Source of the DNA: Toxorhynchites rutilus septentrionalis
Taxonomy: Eukaryota > Arthropoda > Insecta > Diptera > Culicidae
DNA length: 64,000 nucleotides
Reading direction: 5' to 3'
Assembly: GCF_029784135.1 (NCBI RefSeq)
Contig: NC_073744.1
Span: 72,404,593 to 72,468,592 of the forward strand
Part shown: positions 21,599 to 32,355 of the stretch, in pieces
Numbering within the stretch: position 1 is the first letter of the stretch
Layout of the letters: each line of letters begins with the position of its first letter
Program-made: the position numbers and the translations under genes
Notes under the pieces: model-generated
Databases searched by the model: none
Told to the model about the DNA's origin: nothing
The model's input: only the letters and a program-made list of their open reading frames with translations

Positions 21599-22746
21599 AA
21601 TTTAGACGGACAATCTCTAGCTAAATGATTCCGACCCAGGCAGTTGCTGCAGAGCCGCTTGGAGTTTGTAAGCTGCAGCCGTTTATCCACCGGAAGACTA
21701 GCGAAAGTTGGGCACCGAGTAATCCAATGCTTCTCACTGCAGGCGAAGCAGCTTGGGAGCGAGTTCTCAGTCGCCGAGTTAACCGAAACTTTAGTTGGAC
21801 GGAATTTGCTACCACTGGATGACGACGAAGACGTGGAGAACATCTGCTGATCGACAGAGACAGCATCCAGCACCCGAGTTTGCCTTTTGAGGAATTCGAC
21901 CAATGAAGTGTACGACGGTTCTCTATCCGGTGTGACATTTTCCTCCCAACGCTTCTGAATGACCTCGTCCAGCTTCGAGACCATTAGATGCACCAGCATC
22001 GCTCCCCATACATTCGTCTTCTCCCCTAGTTGATCCGGGATCTTCGTGTTACGTTCGAAACAGTCGATGAGTTCATGCAGGCCAGTCGCTGATTCCCTCT
22101 TGATTCTAGGATATTCGAACAAGGCGTTCAAATAACGTTTCTTGAGGAGGTATTTGTTGGAGAACCGATCAACCAGACTATCCCAAGCCACCCTGTAATT
22201 AGCCTCACTCATCGCATAAGAATCGATCAACTTCAAAGCATCGCCCTTCAGAGAAGCACGCAAATAATGGAACTTTTGTATGTCGGTTAGTTCCACCGAG
22301 GAGTCGATTAAAGCCACATAAGTGTCGTGAAACGGAAGCCAATTTTGGAAATTGCCATCAAACTCTGGTAGGTTTATTTGAGGAAGTCGCACGGAAGCAT
22401 GTACATGAGGGACGTTGTTTGTGTGTGTAGTCGCAGTATTTGGTGTCGCATGTTCTGTAGTTAATTTTCTCGCCAACCCTGCCCTTACCTCGAAATATTT
22501 ATCCTCGAAATCGGCCCTCGACTGCTGGTAATCCAGTAAGCTTTCTTCGTTGTCCTCCATGCCTTCGATATCGCTCTGGAGATCCTCGAACTCCTGATAT
22601 TTTTGATCGAGCTTCTCCAAACGAATCTTGACCGCTTACTCATCGAATTCCTGTGTTGTTTTCAGGAAGTGGTCCATCCGTTCCACGAAGTTGATGACGC
22701 AGTCCCTGCTGCGTATCAAGGCCTTGTACTTCCTCGACGTTGACAT
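21595..22746 (-). pseudogene. BEL gag with one in-frame stop
   Basis: The likely start is ATG at 22746 (MSTSRKYKALIRSRD), but TAA at 22636-22638 interrupts it after 36 codons. The frame then continues uninterrupted to TGA at 21595-21597. The body holds the BEL gag core (LPQINLPEFDGNFQNWLPF) and two zinc-knuckle-like blocks (CFACSEKHWITRCP, then CSNCLGRNHLARDC). Gag forms the particle that packages the RNA. With only one nonsense codon, the disruption looks recent. Confidence 0.85.
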
Positions 22747-23362
22747 GCTGCTGGCACCGGATAGAATTCACGAATAACAAGCAAGAACTGTGAAGCAAAG
22801 AAACCAGCAGAGTACCTCCCAGAAGAGAATATTGTTCGTTGGACAGGAACTCACCTGGTGAGCCTGTCAAATAGGCCTTGTATTAAATTAAAAAAGTTGT
22901 CTCTGCTTTTCCCACCGTCGTCTGGTGTCCAAATTTGAATTTTGCACTCCCCAGTCAGTCCAGAAGCTCTCAAACACTCGATATCGTCTAACGTCCACCA
23001 AGCTGTATTAGAAGTGTCCTTACGAGTCCTCCAGTAGTCCAATTAACGCGTAAGAACCGTTTTAGTATCCGGCCACCAAGAACTCCGTCGAAGTAGATTG
23101 AAATGTAGGACCAAGAAAACGACCAGGTAGAGAAGAAAGCGAATTGTGAATAGTTGGACAGGTCCTCACCTTGAAGGCCTGTCTAATGAGCCTTGTATTA
23201 TATTTCAATCTCTCCTCAATCCTGATTCGTGATGGCAGCGCCCAGTAAATTCACATTGATCGTGATGGCGCCTCGTGATTGTGTAACGAGGAAAATGGCG
23301 CCAATTCAATTGTCCAAAGACCCAATGGCGTCTCTGCGTCGGTACGTTTCCAAAGAACCACT

Positions 23363-23380
23363 ATCCTGGTCACGGCACCA
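23363..23380 (-). other. BEL primer-binding site
   Basis: On the minus strand TGGTGCCGTGACCAGGAT starts one base after the 5' LTR end. It fits a site for a tRNA 3' end, and primes minus-strand DNA synthesis. Confidence 0.75.
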
Positions 23381-23381
23381 A

Positions 23382-23925
23382 TGTTGTGACCTCCGAAAAA
23401 TAGTGGTCCTTCCAATTCCCGACGCGTATTAGATTTCCGGGGTGAATAAATCGCGCTTTCCCTTTATTTGTTGGGCTGCTTTCTTTGGTATAAAGCATCG
23501 AAGAAAGCTTCTTTCTATTCGAGCTTAATTATTGCACGTGATCACAAACTAATTATGGTACAACAATTTGAACACTTTATTACTCGTTACATTTACACAA
23601 GACGAACTCTTTATTTGACGATTAACACTACATTTATTATACTAAACTATTTCTATTCTAACATTCAAATGATGGCCGGCCGTGCGCCAATTGTTAATTG
23701 GACATTCAAAACTGAGAGCCGGTATCATGGATGCCACGCCTTTTTATATTGTAACAATGTTACGACAGTAGAGTAATTTCGTACTGCTCGAAATGATCGG
23801 CACCTATCGGAAAATAGTGCAGTCGTGTATTCGCTACAGTGGAGCTTTTCGACTACGACTACCGTGAAGCTTTTTAGACTACCTACTACACTACTGCTAT
23901 GACTACTATAGTCTTTTTCGTATCA
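23382..23925 (-). repeat. 5' LTR of BEL/Pao element
   Basis: It is 544 bases, the same length as the 3' LTR. It carries the element's promoter in life, though I see no clear TATA box. Confidence 0.9.
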
Positions 23926-24875
23926 TACAAATAATAAATAGAATAATTCTTTCAACTAGTCGCGAATGATTTTTACTCCGAAATTTGGAACTAAGAGATA
24001 TGTTGACATAAAAAGTACAGTAAGTAACTTATAAAGCGATATGCTGAGGCACCACTCAGTGTCGCATTGGAGTCGGTTTTGACCAGTAATTGGACATTTG
24101 CGACTGGTGGCGACTTTCAATGTGGGGTCATAATTTGGGCCCCGAACTCAATGTTTACAAAAATGTCCAACTAGAGGTAAAAATGTCTAATTAAACGTGT
24201 TGCATCACAGATCTGTTCAGTTAGCTTAATGTCGATGTAGATGTAAATTACTGTACAACCAAATCAAAACAAAAGCCGAGACACAAAGCCCAGACAAAAA
24301 CCAAACGAGCCGTCCGTCTCCGTCAATTATTCTTTTCTACAAACCCTGCCGGTCGTTTTCGTTGAACGTATGCTGACGGGTCGTTACGTTGCTGGTGTAT
24401 GTGAATGTTTTCATGAGAATTGCATGGTAGAATCATTGCCGTGTCGTGACGTGACGGGACGTGAACGTGACGTGGATGTTGTAAGTGAATCGCACTTAAC
24501 AGCCCGTCAGCGACCGTTCATCGAATACGACCGGCAGGATTTGTAGAAAAGAATATTTGACGGAGACGGATGGTTCGTTTGGGTTTTGTCTGGGCTTTTG
24601 TTTTGATTTTGGTTGTATTCTTTACGTAAACATATCTCTTAGTTCCAAATTTCGGAGTCAAAATTATTCGCGACTAGCTGAGAATAAAGTCTATATATTA
24701 TTATTGTTGAATAAGGGTCGGGACTACGGGGTTTAACCATTTAAATAATATAATTAAATGATTTTCATTTAATTTTTCTAAATTTAGTACTGGTTCCAGG
24801 CATGTTGATTCGAAAGAGGGCATTGTAGTTTTAAACTGTTGTAGGTGGCGACACCATGAATAACATTAAATAAAT
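23926..24875. mobile_element. Foldback repeat R3, inner left arm and right arm
   Basis: Text after the BEL element (ACTAGTCGCGAATGATTTTT, CCGAAATTTGGAACTAAGAG, CAAAACAAAAGCC, GACGGACGG-type blocks) reappears inverted between 24540 and 24690. The outer part at 16800-16973 matches 24695-24875 inverted. Without BEL and the nested MITE, the whole is a long palindrome of about 1 kb. Its centre (about 24340-24530) has GACGGGACGTGAACGTGACG-like runs. A similar GACGGGACGG hairpin is at 49540-49710. No protein is encoded. Confidence 0.65.
24018..24253. mobile_element. TA-flanked MITE nested in R3 (family with 32099-32351)
   Basis: The ends CAGTAAG and TTACTG are flanked by TA. The interior has GAGGCACCACTCAGTGTCGC and TGGTGGCGACTTTCAATGTG, shared with 32099-32351. 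It interrupts the left arm of R3, which shows that it inserted after R3 formed. Confidence 0.7.
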
Positions 24876-25389
24876 CCTAAATATGATTAGCGAATAATAT
24901 AAAACCGCCTTTATTGAGAATTCCTTCTTGCATTTGTGCTGTGCTGTGTATGCCCGGAGCCGTTCCGCTCAGGCCCCGACCAAGAGGATATGATCCGCGA
25001 GTCAAGATGTGTCGCAAATTTAGCTGTCATTGCCAAACTATCAAATTTCTCGGTGAGCTCAAGGCAGATCTACGTAACAAGGTGCGCCCATTCGCTAATC
25101 ATATTTAACTCGAAACAATCGTCAAATTCGCGAAAATTTAAAGAAGGCAGTTTTGCAATCTTAAAATTTGAATGGAGATTCTTAAGCTATCCAATTACTT
25201 AAAATACGACGCTCTCTTAACCATTTGGCTGTATATTTCACAACACACAACATTTACAAAAACCCGCCATTATAATATAAACTCATCATCAGACACAACT
25301 CCAGTTGCGAGTGACAGTGGTCGCAAATTGAATTTGCGACCCGAACATGTTTGACGCTGTCAAATGGCGTGTATTAGAATATGGATGCA

Positions 25390-25895
25390 CTAAAGGTAAT
25401 ATTATATTATCAGGCACGTAGCGTAACCGGCACGGCACGTTTCATGCAAGACAAATATTATTGCGTGTGTTTCAAATGTGCATGCATATATATAGCGGAA
25501 CGGCTCCGGGCATACACAGCACGCTTCAGACAAATGCATGAAGGAATTCTCGAAAAGAATATTTTGCCGGTGCCGGGCACGAACTACATGGGCGAGTAGC
25601 ACCATACATACAAACCCAACGTCGAAGTTCGTGGTGTGGGTGCGTTCGTCGCTCTTCGGTACGACATCGGTTCAATCACCAGTAGCATTTCTCCGCTCCG
25701 TCTGCGCTGCCGGTCCGTACAGAGAAGTTGCTATGCCTGATGATATGAATACATCATGTATTTGTCTGCCGGTGTCGGTACGTGCCGTTTACGCTACGGC
25801 CTTAAGGCATACACATTTGAAACACACGCAATAATATTTGTCTTGCATGAAACGTGCCGTGCCGGTTACGCTACGTGCCTGATAATATAAAATTA
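25390..25895. mobile_element. Foldback element R4, copy 1
   Basis: The left arm (about 25393-25488) runs AATATTATATTATCAGGCAC to TTTCAAATGTGCATGC. The right arm (about 25800-25892) is its near-perfect inverse, so the arms are about 95 bases. The interior has the odd motif CGGTGCCGGGCACGAACTAC and a GTACGACATCG(G/A)TTCAATCAC block shared with copy 2. Confidence 0.75.
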
Positions 25896-25904
25896 CCTTT
25901 ACAC

Positions 25905-26270
25905 AGTTCAGAATGAACTGTGTACGGGGATCGGTGTATAAGAGCGAGATGGAAAATGAAAAGTGGGAGGATTTCTAAATCTGTGATGTCACAGATTTTG
26001 TTTAGATATGTTACTTTTCTTATACTAGTCCACTACATAGGAAAAGTGTTGTTATTAAAAGTAAAAATATGCAGATGAAATGAACGAACTAGTTTTTTTT
26101 CCTAAATCAATGCTAACGTTTAAAATCATAAGGGCCCAACTGATATTTAGCAGAAACTCAAATTTCAGTATTATTGAGGTGTTCTAAACTTGATATCAAT
26201 TCAATGTTTCTTTTTGTTACGTCGACCAAAAACGTAAATGAACAAAGTCTGAGTCACAGAATATTTCGTT
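25905..26270. repeat. Dispersed repeat family R5, copy 1
   Basis: It begins with a CAGTTCAGAATGAACTG unit and includes CACTACATAGGAAAAGTG, TCAATGCTAACG and TTTCAGTATTATTGAGGTGT. Related text is at 47045-47215, inverted at 59640-59950, and at 62640-62880. It separates the two R4 copies. Confidence 0.65.
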
Positions 26271-26289
26271 CCATTTGACAGTGCATGGA

Positions 26290-26722
26290 CGCTATATATA
26301 CGCATACACATTTGAAACACACGCAATAATATTTGTCTTGCATGAAACGTGCCGTGCCGGTTACGCTACGTGCCTGATAATATAATATTACCTTAAGAAT
26401 ATTTTGCCGGTGCCGGGCACGAACTACACGGGCGAGTAGCACCATACATACAAATCGATCGTCGAAGTTCGTGGTATGGGTGCGTTCGTCGCTCTTCGGT
26501 ACGACATCGATTCAATCACCAGTAGCTACGCTTGGCTCAATTTCGTCAACGCGAATTTACTCTCCCGCTCCGAAAACAAGTTTCTCGGCTCCGTCTCCGC
26601 TGCCGGTCCGTACAGAGAAGTTGCTATGCCTGATAATATAAATACATCATGTATTTGTCTGCCCGTGTCGGTACGTGCTGTTTACGCTACGTGCTGGATA
26701 ATATAAAACGGCCTTAAGGCTT
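26290..26722. mobile_element. Foldback element R4, copy 2 (rearranged)
   Basis: It opens with the arm sequence CATTTGAAACACACGCAATA through GTGCCTGATAATATAATATT. The same interior as copy 1 follows (TGCCGGTGCCGGGCACGAAC), with an extra insert around 26525-26590. It ends with a shorter, diverged inverse arm near 26680-26720. Confidence 0.7.
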
Positions 26723-26744
26723 ACACTGTAAGCTGTTCACACGA

Positions 26745-26835
26745 ACTGTACCCAGTAAAAAGAACGACCGTATGTTCACTCTTTTTGGTGAACTAGTTCT
26801 TTTGAACAGTGCAAGGACCGTTTGCCCATCTCTAC
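26745..26835. mobile_element. Probable hAT-like terminus, second copy
   Basis: GGTGAACTAGTTCTTTTGAA and GTTTGCCCATCTCTAC match the block at 16625-16735. Only an end is recognisable. Confidence 0.4.
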
Positions 26836-26839
26836 TCCG

Positions 26840-27719
26840 AGCTAAAAGTGTGTTTCATTCAACACAACATCATGTTACGCAAGTAAACAAGAAATAAAAA
26901 TAAATCCAAATAACAACATTCATCTGTGTTCTTTTTTAATTTGAAGTTCATGGAAATTTGTAAAGCTACTGTAAAACTTGCATAGGCCTCTTGCGAAAAC
27001 ATCACCTAAATGTGTCCACGTGAACCCAATACTTGATAAGTAACAACAACAAACCATACCATAGAATGAAAACAGAGTAAATTGTTCAGCCGGGCTTGGA
27101 GGACCAATTTTCTCTCATATCTCCCGTATAAACATAACAAAACGCTGATGCATAGCGGATGTTGGCGAGAGAGCAAGAAAGTGAGAGAGAGAGTGAACAG
27201 CATAATCACTGTGTTCAAAAAGGGAACATCCATGAGCATACTATCAGGCTGGCATTATAGTAATACAGCAGCTTCTGCTGCTCCCGTCCGCAATTTCTTG
27301 ACCTCTCATACATTTTTTGCAAATAATCCCCTCCCAGGAGCAGCAGTGGCATATGAAGAAAAATCAATTTTAGGAAAATTTGCAGAACAATCTGAGGAAT
27401 CGATTGAAAATGTGAAAATCGATCTAATTGCGGCTGAGTGCTGGTGTATTTAGTAATGGACGCGTCTAAATTCAGGCGCTTGCGAATGTTGTGTTTGAAA
27501 ACGATGGTATTATGGGGTTTGTACAGTGAGAAGTGATATTCAACCATCTTCGGGGCTGGACTGAACGATTTTAAAGCCATCCAATTGAACAGATTGGGAG
27601 CATAATTTTCGAAAATCAGATTTAATTATTTTGAACAGCTCCAGCTAACTATCCTCAAAGAAGAAAGAAGTGAATAAAATAGATATAACAAGGCTTCTTG
27701 TGAAAATCCTAGGAAAACG
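26840..27719. other. RGS7 upstream region
   Basis: It is non-coding as far as I can see. A GA-rich run (GAGAGAGAGAGTGAAC, about 27181-27200) lies about 0.5 kb before the start codon and could act as a GAGA-type promoter element or 5' leader sequence. Open frames here show no family features. Confidence 0.35.
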
Positions 27720-29397
27720 ATGGTCACTAAGAAGACAGCTGACATAGAGAAAGAAAGGCTAACGAAGAAAATGTGTTCAAATAGCAGCTTGAGCGGGTCA
27801 GGATCGGCCGGTGGTACAGCAGCAATGGTGTGTTTTAGTGCTGGAACGACACACCACGCTGCTCACAACCAAAATGCACCAAATATACTGGTTTATAAGA
27901 AGATGGAAGCCATTATCGAAAAGATGCAGGCAGAAGGGTCGGGAGTGTCAGTTCGCACGGTTAAAGCTTTCATGAGCAAAGTACCGTCTGTGTTCACTGG
28001 TGCAGATTTGGTGACATGGATAACGCAAAATCTTGCTGTGGATGATGTGACCGAAGCTCTCCATTTAGCTCATCTGCTGTCATCCCATGGCTATTTATTT
28101 CCTATTGATGATCATCAGCTTACTGTGAAAAACGATGGCACATTCTATCGTTTTCAAACGCCCTATTTCTGGCCTTCCAACTTTTGGGAACCTGAAAACA
28201 CGGACTATGCTATTTATCTTTGCAAACGAACAATGCAGAACAAAACACGCCTTGAGCTGGCAGATTATGAAGCTGAGAATTTAGCCAAACTTCAAAAGAT
28301 GTTCTCCCGAAAGTGGGAGTTTATCTTCATGCAAGCCGAGGCTCAGAGCAAAGTGGACAAAAAGCGTGACAAACTGGAACGTAAAGTCCTCGATTCACAG
28401 GAACGCGCCTTCTGGGATGTACATCGTCCAATGCCTGGTTGTGTAAATACCACGGAGATGGATATTAAGAAAGCCTACCGACGGGGTGCTTCTAGCCTTG
28501 GGTCAGGTTCGGCTAATATGGCATACAACAGCAACCCAACCGAAACTATGACCAAGACAATCAATCTATTGAAGCAAAGATTAGACCGACGAACCATCAA
28601 GGTGTCCAAAGGAGCCGAGTCGTAAGTACCGCTGTGGCTTTGCGAATAAATGGCAAGGTCTAGCTGACAAGTATTTTAAACCTGTTGTTTACGCATATCT
28701 CTGTGTTTTTTTTCTTTTCTGTATTTTTAAGGTATATTTCATACTATGAACAGTACAGCGAGTTTGACTATTTTCTAACGGCTCCGGACTATCCCAATCC
28801 TTGGCAATCAGATAGCACGGAACTGTGGGATACTGAAAAACAAGGGTGAGTGATGAGCAAGAATCACATTCGTTTGTTTCCCATACTATCAACTACAACA
28901 AAATTATAAATTTCCAGCAAAGACATCCCAATGAAACGTGTCAAACGATGGGGTTTCAGCCTCAGCGAACTTTTAAATGATCCAATAGGACGAGAGCAGT
29001 TCACAAAGTTCCTCGACAAGGAGTTTAGCGGCGAGAATTTAAAGTGGATATGTTATCTACCCATATCTCATGAACTCAAACGCTGAACGTTCGTTTCGTT
29101 TTCAGATTTTGGGAAGCCATTCAAGATATGAAGGCTTTGCCTCAGTCACAAATCAAAGATGCTGCCAACGCTATCTGGAATGAATACTTGGCCCCAGATG
29201 CCGCTTGTCCGGTGAACATTGACTCCAAGTCATTGGAGATTGCTCGCGTGGCGATCAAGGAGGGAACCACCAGTCCGAGTCGTTGGTGTTTCGATGTGGC
29301 CGCTGACCATGTATTTTATCTGATGAAGAGTGATTCCTACTCGCGCTATCTGCGCTCCGACATGTACAAGGAATATTTGAATGGCTCCAAAAAGAAG
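27720..29397 (+). CDS. RGS7: R7-family regulator of G-protein signalling (3' end uncertain)
   Basis: R7 RGS proteins, bound to Gbeta5, speed GTP hydrolysis by Go/Gi alpha subunits, mainly in neurons. Exons are 27720-28621, 28732-28845, 28918-29043 and 29106-29397, with GT/AG borders and matching phases, giving 478 residues. A DEP domain spans about residues 62-150 ([16 protein letters not shown]) and is followed by the DHEX linker. A GGL domain follows that binds Gbeta5 ([12 protein letters not shown]), with YPNPWQSD after it. The RGS domain runs [20 protein letters not shown] through [12 protein letters not shown] to [20 protein letters not shown]. After exon 4 there is a possible GT donor (29398). 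Without splicing the frame runs 15 codons further, to a stop at 29440-29442. A further exon may exist. The ATG choice is supported by charged residues resembling the fly protein, but it is not proven. Confidence 0.9.
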
Positions 29398-29859
29398 GTA
29401 AAATCCATACCGAACTTGTTTGGTGTGAAAATTAACTATTAGAGTTTTGGCAGTATATATATATAGTCGTCCGCATAAGCCTAAAGTCTCACGAATTTAA
29501 GATTATTTTCCTCATCATTGCTTGTTCATCAATAAGCATTCAAATTATATAGATATGGTTAAATACGTAGATGTTGATAGAGGTAGATTCAAAGTAATGT
29601 AGTTTACAGGCTGAATGGTCCGAGGATATTATTTTTCTTTTCTATTTACCTGATCTAAACAATTTCATTTCGTTATAGACAATTAGACAGCAGAGTTCAT
29701 AGAATATCATATTTTTCTTAAATGTTTGAGATACTCCGAAACCATGTGACAAAATGAATAATTATAGAAAGCTATTTATAAAAATTATCATTGCCTGTTT
29801 ATTTTTCATCAAACTATTTCTGCCACATAAAGCCGTTAACCCAAAGTTTAACCGATTCT

Positions 29860-30336
29860 ATTTGGGTTTTTGAGTTTCTCGTCGGTGAACACGATATTCT
29901 CCAACCTTCTTTCAGCGGCCCTGTTCAGCAGCGCTTTCGCTCTTTTTACCCGTTCTTGTTTTTGCCTTATCGAAAGGTCTTGAACCTTTTGGATCTTGTA
30001 AGGTTTGGTCTGTAGTTTATCTTTCAGGATCCGACGGAGACTTCGATCCGATATTTTGAGATCCTCCCCAATTTAGTGGCACTACGTCGAGGATTTCTCT
30101 TAAGGCGCTTCTTGACGATCTTCACCAGGTGTCACCACAGTAGCTTGACGTCCACCACCATATCGTTTTTTGGTACTTCCGGTGTCCAGGTATTTTTTAA
30201 CTGTACGGTGTACAAAACTTCTGCACACAGGTATAGCGGACAGCTCACGAACTATGTCTTTCTGGCATTTCCCAGCTAGGAACAAGGCAATTACAGCACT
30301 ACGTTTCTGTTCGATATCCATATTTGCGGATAACAC
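29860..30336 (-). pseudogene. ITm-superfamily (Tc1/mariner-like) transposase relic
   Basis: On the minus strand the N-terminus reads IEQKRSAVIALFLAGKCQKD and STKKRYGGGRQATVVTP, a helix-turn-helix start. After a frame change it continues KISDRSLRRILKDKLQTKPY, KVQDLSIRQKQERVKRAKAL and IVFTDEKLKN, where the FTDEK block carries the first catalytic Asp. It then stops. The second Asp and the final acid are missing, so it is dead. Its TIRs were not identified. Confidence 0.75.
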
Positions 30337-30477
30337 TCGATCTCAAAAGTAACACATACATCCACTTGCAGCTAAGACACAATGTAAACAAACTGACGAG
30401 GGGTCGTCAAATACAATTTTCTGTGCAACGTTATAATTACTGTTGAAGTAATGTAGCAGTTCAATTGCCGGACCCTG

Positions 30478-31560
30478 TACATATTTTATACGCATATAAA
30501 GTCGTATATAACGATATACGATGCTTTTTACTCTGATATACGATTTGACCCGACAATGCTATATAAAATGAATATTATTTGCGTATATAATACTGCATAT
30601 CGCGATGCTAGGATGATCGTTCTACCAATATACGACTTCATCCATCAATGATATCGAAAATCGTGTTTTTGCATTTTATACTATTCCGGAAACACGTGAT
30701 GCATCCTTTGATTGATATTTTATACGATTGTAATCTTACCGGTACAGATTCTTCGGTTTTACAACAGATGGCGTAACTTGATTATTATTCCAATGAATAA
30801 AATTTCCAGACATTCGTTGGATAGCTACTGTCATAGCGCGTCTTTTTCAGTACATGTCAAAAAGTTGAAGCGTAAACAACATAGTTTTTTGCCACTTCGA
30901 ATATGTCGAATTTCGTACCAACGAGAGAGTTTTTGCGGGAGTGTTACTTCATTACTTCAATATGAAGAAAAAATCTGCGGAAAGTAATCGCATTTTGGTG
31001 GAAGTTTATGGTTACCATGCTCCAATTGAGCGAACGTGTCAAACGTGGCATTTCTCGTACCTAAAAAACCCTCACATGGCAAATTTGGCTCCATTTGCTT
31101 GATTAGTTCTCGAGTTCATTTGTATGGTCTATAGTGTCGAACCACCATAGAAACATTGACTGCACCCTAAAACCTCCACATGCCAAATTTTGTTTCATTT
31201 GCTTGATTAGTTCTCAGGTTATGCACCTCTCCTTTTCTTAGAGAGAAGAAGAGAAGTGTCGAACCACCATAGAAATATTTATTGGCCCCTAAAACCTCCG
31301 TATGCCAAATTTGGTTCCATTGAATTGATTATTTTTCGAGTTATGCGCCCCTCCTCACCTTAGAGAGGAGGAGAGGAGTGTCGAGCCACTATTTGAACAT
31401 TTATTGACCCCTAAAACCTCTTGGTTTCATTTGCTTGGTAAGTTCTCGAGTTATGCAGAAAATTGTGTATCATTTGTATGGCATCAGTGTGACAAGTATT
31501 GTAACACTGATCGTTATATACGACTTTATATACAATTATATCATGACATATTCGTATATG
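30478..31560. mobile_element. Inverted-ended element containing a tandem array
   Basis: TATAAAGTCGTATATAACGAT near 30495 reappears inverted near 31512-31532, which suggests the two ends of one element. Between them is a tandem array of three full and one partial unit starting at 31061, 31167, 31289 and 31411. Periods are 106, 122 and 122 bases. Each starts CTAAAACCTCC and contains TTTGCTTGATTAGTTCTCGA and GTCGAACCACCATAGAAA. No protein is seen. Confidence 0.55.
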
Positions 31561-31945
31561 TGTTTAATATCGAAAAAATCGGGTTGTTGCTGAAGGAATA
31601 TCGCATCATCATCACTATTCACTGTATAGAACAATTTGAAATCGTCCGCACATGCAAGTCTGTGACATTTTACGCAAAAAAGTATTATTGAGATAAAGCA
31701 GGAATCTGTAAGGACCGAGGTGACTTCCTTGATGTACACCCGATGTCACCCGAAAAAGAAACGGTGTTGTCGATTTTCACTGACATCACACGATCAGTAA
31801 GATATGTTTGTAACCAGTTCAAAAGAAAACTATGGAATCCAATGCGTTGGAGTTTTGCGACATGATTGTTATGATTGATTTTATCGAATGCGGTCGAAAA
31901 AGCATCGATTTGGTTACGAGACTGTAGATAACGAACGGCGAATGA
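31545..31945 (-). pseudogene. LINE reverse-transcriptase fragment (Jockey/CR1-like)
   Basis: On the minus strand one reads STAFDKINHNNHVAKLQRIG, FLLNWLQTYLTDRVMSVKID and GVHQGSHLGP. After a frame change, LACADDFKLFYTVNSDDDAI follows. These are the palm blocks of a non-LTR reverse transcriptase, with the YADD active site changed to CADD. Both ends are missing. Confidence 0.75.
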
Positions 31946-32098
31946 TGTTTACAGCATCAGATTTGTGGAAGTGGACCTTGACATACTATTTAATAATTCT
32001 GAATGATAGTTAGAGGACAGTCGTCATAAATAGTTGTGTAATTTATGGAGTGGAGTATAAGTACGAGTATGTGGTTGATAACAAAGGATTTCATTATA

Positions 32099-32351
32099 CA
32101 GTAATTTACATTTAATGCGACATGCCGAGGCACCACTCAGTGTCGCATTGGAGGCGATTTTGACCTGTAATTGTACATTGGCGATGAGAGTGGTACAGTG
32201 TCGACCTCTGGTGGCGACTTTCAATGTGGGGCCCTAATTTGGGACGTGAACTCGATGTTTACAAAAATGTCCAATTAAAGGTAAAAATGTCCAATTAATC
32301 GTGTCGCATTGCAGGTCTGTCCAATTAGCTAAATGTCGCATTAAATGTAAC
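32099..32351. mobile_element. MITE with GGCACCACTCAGTGTCGC core
   Basis: The ends CAGTAATTTACATTTAATGC and GTCGCATTAAATGTAACTT are inverted repeats. The core shares GAGGCACCACTCAGTGTCGC and CTCTGGTGGCGACTTTCAAT with 24018-24253. Confidence 0.65.
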
Positions 32352-32355
32352 TTAA

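Larger units (their letters stand above)
16974..23925 (-). mobile_element. BEL/Pao LTR retrotransposon, nearly intact
   Basis: This 6952-base element lies on the minus strand. Equal-length LTRs of 544 bases flank gag, protease, reverse transcriptase, RNase H and integrase in BEL/Pao order. The primer-binding site follows the 5' LTR. The LTRs differ at about four positions by eye, which indicates a recent insertion. Two lesions are seen: an ochre codon near the gag start and a frame break between RNase H and integrase. The element interrupts the foldback repeat R3. Similar AATAATAA text lies on both sides, but I could not fix the target duplication. Confidence 0.92.

Noticed and set aside
16974..23925. 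Endogenous virus with an envelope gene
   Set aside because: No envelope-like frame lies between integrase and the 3' LTR. The gap 17518-17648 is too short.
24900..26720. Possible CRISPR-like array from repeated GC-rich words
   Set aside because: The repeats are two copies of a foldback element, not regularly spaced units, and this is a eukaryotic genome.
27006..27580. Open frames upstream of RGS7 (77, 121 and 123 codons)
   Set aside because: They lack family features, overlap each other on opposite strands, and probably lie in the leader or promoter.
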